This document shows positions 7,283-9,589 of a DNA stretch of 9,589 nucleotides, in pieces. The translations under genes and the position numbers were made by a program. How positions within the stretch are numbered: the first letter of the stretch is position 1; each line of letters begins with the position of its first letter. The notes below the pieces were generated by a model. The model did not search any database, was not told the origin of the DNA, and was given only the letters and a program-made list of their open reading frames with translations. This DNA is from an uncultured Clostridia bacterium (GTDB lineage: Bacteria > Bacillota > Clostridia > Oscillospirales > Acutalibacteraceae): contig CALDPI010000063.1 of the NCBI GenBank assembly GCA_937912045.1, positions 1 to 9,589 of the forward strand, given 5' to 3'.

Positions 7283-8122
7283 TCACATAATATTTTTAAG
7301 ATTTTCAAAGATAACCTTTGCCGATTCTACAAGCGGTTGGGCAAAATCTGCATTACGCACATATCTGTCATTGCAAAAACACATAAATCCGCCGAGCGCG
7401 GGGTTTACAACACGGGTAAGGCCGCCGCTTTTTCCGCTGCAATGATAGCTTACGGGAGTTTTAAGTTCTTTTTTCAACATGGTCATAGCCTTGAACGCTT
7501 CCACCATTTCTTCTTCGTTGTTGGCTACGGTGACAATTTTTATAACGTCGGGTTTACGCTTTTCCAAAAACAGCGCAAGCTCTACCACCTGTTCTGCAGT
7601 CATAGGTATACCCGGGTGGTTTGAAAGCAAAACCTCTGCCCCGAGGGCGTGTGCCTTTTCTATAAATTCCATTTGTTTTTCTATGACGGCGCTATCCACA
7701 ACTATTTCTTTCGGATTGCCCTTTATAAACGAATAACCGAGATGAGAAAACTCGTTTCTAAAACCGTTTTTTGAACCTAAATCAAAGGTGTATCCCTGTA
7801 TGTCAACGGCGGCGGCGCCTGCTTTTGCCGCGGTGAGCAGAAGTTCTGTGCGTTCTTCCTCGGTCGATTCGTAAAAATGCCACTCGCCTTCATACGCAAG
7901 ATTATAGTTAAGCGCCAAAACGGGCAATCTTGACTCGCTTATAATATTTCGTATGCTTTGCTCGTTTTTATATTCTTGTGCCAAACAGGAAAGATGCAAA
8001 TCCACTGCAGTTGCACCGTGGCATTCACAGTTTCTGATTTCCGCTCTGGCATCGACGGGAGTGTTTTCCTTTACGATACCTGCAATTACAGGAGTCGCAA
8101 GACAAGAAAATCTTTTTTCCAT
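7283..8122 (-). CDS. Divergent type I 3-dehydroquinase-like (beta/alpha)8 protein
   Basis: A 279-residue protein resembling class I 3-dehydroquinate dehydratase (AroD), which forms a Schiff base with a 3-keto acid and eliminates water. The catalytic pair is retained: SNH (His169) and VIKIVT (Lys195), matching the His and Schiff-base Lys of AroD. The late KSGGLTR segment (231-237) keeps the substrate-binding Arg (Arg237). Other binding residues differ. The usual EWR triplet is DLH (41-43), and the TFRS strand is ALNYN (70-74), without its Arg. It is also longer than AroD (about 250). It is therefore probably a relative recruited to another keto substrate rather than the shikimate enzyme, consistent with its place as first gene of a catabolic operon. 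ATG 8122 is chosen over GTG 8131 because AAAGGGTG ends six bases before it. Confidence 0.72.
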   Translation of the reverse strand: MEKRFSCLATPVIAGIVKENTPVDARAEIRNCECHGATAVDLHLSCLAQEYKNEQSIRNIISESRLPVLALNYNLAYEGEWHFYESTEEERTELLLTAAKAGAAAVDIQGYTFDLGSKNGFRNEFSHLGYSFIKGNPKEIVVDSAVIEKQMEFIEKAHALGAEVLLSNHPGIPMTAEQVVELALFLEKRKPDVIKIVTVANNEEEMVEAFKAMTMLKKELKTPVSYHCSGKSGGLTRVVNPALGGFMCFCNDRYVRNADFAQPLVESAKVIFENLKNIM

Positions 8123-8151
8123 TTCCGTCACCCTTTCATATTTACACCGTC

Positions 8152-8180
8152 ATTATATAACTCGCCTTGTTCAAGGTAAA
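8152..8180 (-). promoter_or_regulatory. Promoter of the minus-strand six-gene operon
   Basis: On the minus strand TTTACC (8180-8175) and a perfect TATAAT (8157-8152) are separated by 17 bases, about 30 bases ahead of the dehydroquinase-like start. This is a good sigma-A-type promoter. A CCTTG-AA-CAAGG palindrome overlaps its spacer and -35. Confidence 0.7.
8165..8176. promoter_or_regulatory. Palindrome within the operon promoter, candidate operator
   Basis: CCTTGTTCAAGG has perfect 5-base arms around a 2-base centre and lies in the spacer of the minus-strand promoter, touching its -35. Protein bound here would block polymerase, so a repressor site is plausible. It is short and could arise by chance. 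AraC-family proteins more often bind direct repeats, so the binder may be another regulator. Confidence 0.3.
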
Positions 8181-8222
8181 TGGCAAAAGGGATATTTTTA
8201 TCTTTTTTGATACTAAAAATAA

Positions 8223-8251
8223 TTGACACACAAAAACATCTATGCTAAAAT
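8223..8251 (+). promoter_or_regulatory. Promoter of the AraC regulator gene
   Basis: A perfect TTGACA (8223-8228) is followed after 17 bases by TAAAAT (8246-8251), with a TG two bases upstream of the -10 (extended -10). This close match to the sigma-A consensus predicts a start near 8258 and a short leader. It faces away from the operon promoter 40 bases to the left. Confidence 0.8.
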
Positions 8252-8280
8252 TCTCATAGTAAAATGAGAGATGGGATAAA

Positions 8281-9039
8281 ATGAAAACAGATATTTTATC
8301 AAATTTGGTTGTGAAAAATGTGCTTTTTTCTGCCACAATGTTTTCAGAAAAAGGTGCGCACGGCAAACGCACAAACAGAGAGCATTGGGCAATACACCTT
8401 AAATATGAGGGCGAAACGGTATATAGCAATAATAGCGAGAAATTCATTTGCAACAAAGATAATGTTATCGTTCTGCCAAAGGGTTGTTCTTATGAATGGC
8501 GATGTGAGAAAGACGGGCATTTTATGGCAATCGAGTTTGAGTGTGATTGCGACTGTGACACTATTTTTTCTTTTCATATAAAGGAAAGCGATGACATATA
8601 TAAACTGTTTCGCGAACTTGAAAAACAACGAATGTTAAAGTCCCCCGCATTTCAACTTGAGGGTTTTAGGTGTGTTTATACCTTGCTTGTGAAACTCTTG
8701 AAAACCGAGGAGAAAAAATATATTCCTAAAAGTGCGGCGCATAAAATTGCCCCTGCTTTAGAATATATCACGCAAAACCTTGATAAAAGCATACAGAACG
8801 ATACCCTTGCCGCAGAGTGCAATATTTCCACCGTTTATATGAGAAAACTGTTTACCGAATGTTACGGTGTTTCGCCCAAGACATATATTCACGCACTGCG
8901 AATAAAAAAGGCAAAAGAAATGCTTAAAAGTGACTACGGCAACATAACAAACATCGCAGAGTCATTAGGGTATGCAAATGTTTATGATTTCTCGCGCGTT
9001 TTCAAAAAATTCACGGGCGTACCGCCCACAAAATATTAA
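8281..9039 (+). CDS. AraC-family transcriptional regulator
   Basis: A 252-residue regulator. Residues 1-110 form a cupin-like ligand-sensing part, with VIVLPKGCSYEW (62-73) typical of the AraC N-terminal barrel. Residues 155-252 are the double helix-turn-helix DNA-binding domain: first unit about 174-193 (LAAECNIS..YMRKLF), second about 222-245, ending with the family's YDFSRVFKKFTGVPP signature. A C-D-C-D-C-D run (88-93) is unusual. The ATG follows a weak GGGAT site at normal distance and lies downstream of a strong promoter. Being divergent from the catabolic operon and upstream of an SGNH hydrolase gene, it is the likely sensor of the pathway's substrate and activator of both minus-strand units. 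Targets are inferred from position. Confidence 0.93.
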   Translation: MKTDILSNLVVKNVLFSATMFSEKGAHGKRTNREHWAIHLKYEGETVYSNNSEKFICNKDNVIVLPKGCSYEWRCEKDGHFMAIEFECDCDCDTIFSFHIKESDDIYKLFRELEKQRMLKSPAFQLEGFRCVYTLLVKLLKTEEKKYIPKSAAHKIAPALEYITQNLDKSIQNDTLAAECNISTVYMRKLFTECYGVSPKTYIHALRIKKAKEMLKSDYGNITNIAESLGYANVYDFSRVFKKFTGVPPTKY

Positions 9040-9051
9040 AAGGGTGATTTT

Positions 9052-9589
9052 ATGAAAATCAAGGAAAAGATAAATCTCGATTACAAAGGTCTTGTTAAGA
9101 ACGGACCAATCAACATTGTCGTCTTTGGCGACAGCGTTACGCACGGTGCTGTGGGACCGGGTGAAATTGATTATGAAACGGTTTATTGGAACAGGCTGCG
9201 CAAAAAAATCAACGCCGTTCGCAATTATGTGCCCGTCAACGTTATAAACGCGGGAATCGGCGGTATCACCGCCACCTGCTCGCTCGACCGAATCGAAAGC
9301 CAGGTGCTTTGCCACAACCCCGACCTCGTTATTGTTTGTTTCGGACTTAACGACGTTAATGATTCGCTTAACACATATTTGTCTTCTATGAGGATAATAT
9401 TTGAAAGGCTTAAAGCCGACGGCACAGACGTGATTTTTATGACCCCCAATATGCTCAACACCAACGTTGCCGATGACACCGCCGAGGGACTGTGCGAATA
9501 TGCAAAAAAAACCGCGGATATGCAAACGGGCGGCAGAATGGATAAATATATGGCGGCGGCTTGTTCTCTTGCTAAAGATATGGGGGTTA
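9052..9589 (+). CDS. SGNH/GDSL-family hydrolase, truncated by window end
   Basis: The first 179 residues of a second SGNH hydrolase; the frame is open to the window edge. Block I is VVFGDSVTHG with nucleophile Ser28, block II NAGIGG (66-71), and block III FGLNDVND with Gly98, Asn100 and Asp101. The DxxH block lies beyond the window. It is a single-domain lipase/esterase-like type (GDSV start), unlike the SGNH protein at 1175-2263 with its GGSIT motif and extra C-terminal domain, so the two are not recent duplicates. AAAAGGGTG lies upstream of the ATG, and the gene starts 12 bases after the AraC stop, so the two are probably co-transcribed. No signal peptide. Likely a deacylase serving the same substrate. 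Confidence 0.9.
   Translation, partial: MKIKEKINLDYKGLVKNGPINIVVFGDSVTHGAVGPGEIDYETVYWNRLRKKINAVRNYVPVNVINAGIGGITATCSLDRIESQVLCHNPDLVIVCFGLNDVNDSLNTYLSSMRIIFERLKADGTDVIFMTPNMLNTNVADDTAEGLCEYAKKTADMQTGGRMDKYMAAACSLAKDMGV

Noticed and set aside
7283..8122. Annotation as housekeeping AroD of the shikimate pathway
   Set aside because: Two of the main substrate-binding positions differ and the operon contains no aromatic biosynthesis genes.
8142..8456. Minus-strand open frame of 104 codons overlapping the regulator start and promoters
   Set aside because: It overlaps the AraC coding region and both divergent promoters, and its protein has no family character.
8965..9525. Minus-strand open frame of 186 codons at the right end
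   Set aside because: It is the antisense shadow of the SGNH hydrolase starting at 9052, which has three catalytic blocks and a good ribosome binding site.

Overview
The window looks like chromosomal DNA of a gut- or rumen-type anaerobic Firmicute (Clostridia, Oscillospiraceae/Lachnospiraceae-like). This is inferred from moderate GC, purine-rich ribosome binding sites of the AAAGGGTG/AGGAG type, sigma-A-like promoters, and the mix of families: a GH3 glycosidase, SGNH esterases, an AraC regulator and paired dehydrogenases. The species cannot be read from the sequence. The first ~200 bases differ sharply. By direct count, bases 1-180 are 31% GC, against 52% in a sampled line of the neighbouring GH3 gene. 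They carry a fragment of a response-regulator receiver domain joined to unrelated sequence, so this end is probably an assembly chimera or a recombination scar.

Layout. From 8122 down to 2451 on the minus strand runs a tight operon: a divergent type I 3-dehydroquinase-like protein, a zinc-less medium-chain dehydrogenase, an amidohydrolase, an SDR dehydrogenase, a PIG3-type quinone oxidoreductase, and a nucleoside-hydrolase-family protein split by a frameshift. A perfect 14-bp-stem hairpin at 2418-2450 closes it. A second minus-strand unit follows: an SGNH/GDSL hydrolase with a C-terminal extra domain (2263-1175) and a GH3 glycosidase (from 1120), whose C-terminal end is replaced at about 200-220 by the foreign-looking segment. 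Divergently, on the plus strand, an AraC-family regulator (8281-9039) is followed after 12 bases by a second SGNH hydrolase (9052 on) that runs off the window.

How it may work together. The set resembles a carbohydrate or glycoconjugate catabolic locus controlled by the AraC protein. Two esterases and a glycosidase would strip acyl groups and sugars. Two or three NAD(P)-dependent oxidoreductases would then act on the released polyol or sugar-like core. The Schiff-base-forming dehydroquinase relative would dehydrate or cleave an oxidised intermediate, and the amidohydrolase and nucleoside-hydrolase-like protein would cut C-N or N-glycosidic bonds. No transporter, kinase or isomerase is visible and the substrate is unknown. 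The pathway is inference; the family assignments rest on visible motifs.

The 158-base divergent intergenic region (8123-8280) has a strong promoter on each strand and a short palindrome inside the minus-strand promoter. The AT-rich region 2264-2417 has a promoter preceded by a tandem 19-base imperfect repeat whose sequence partly recurs in the divergent region.
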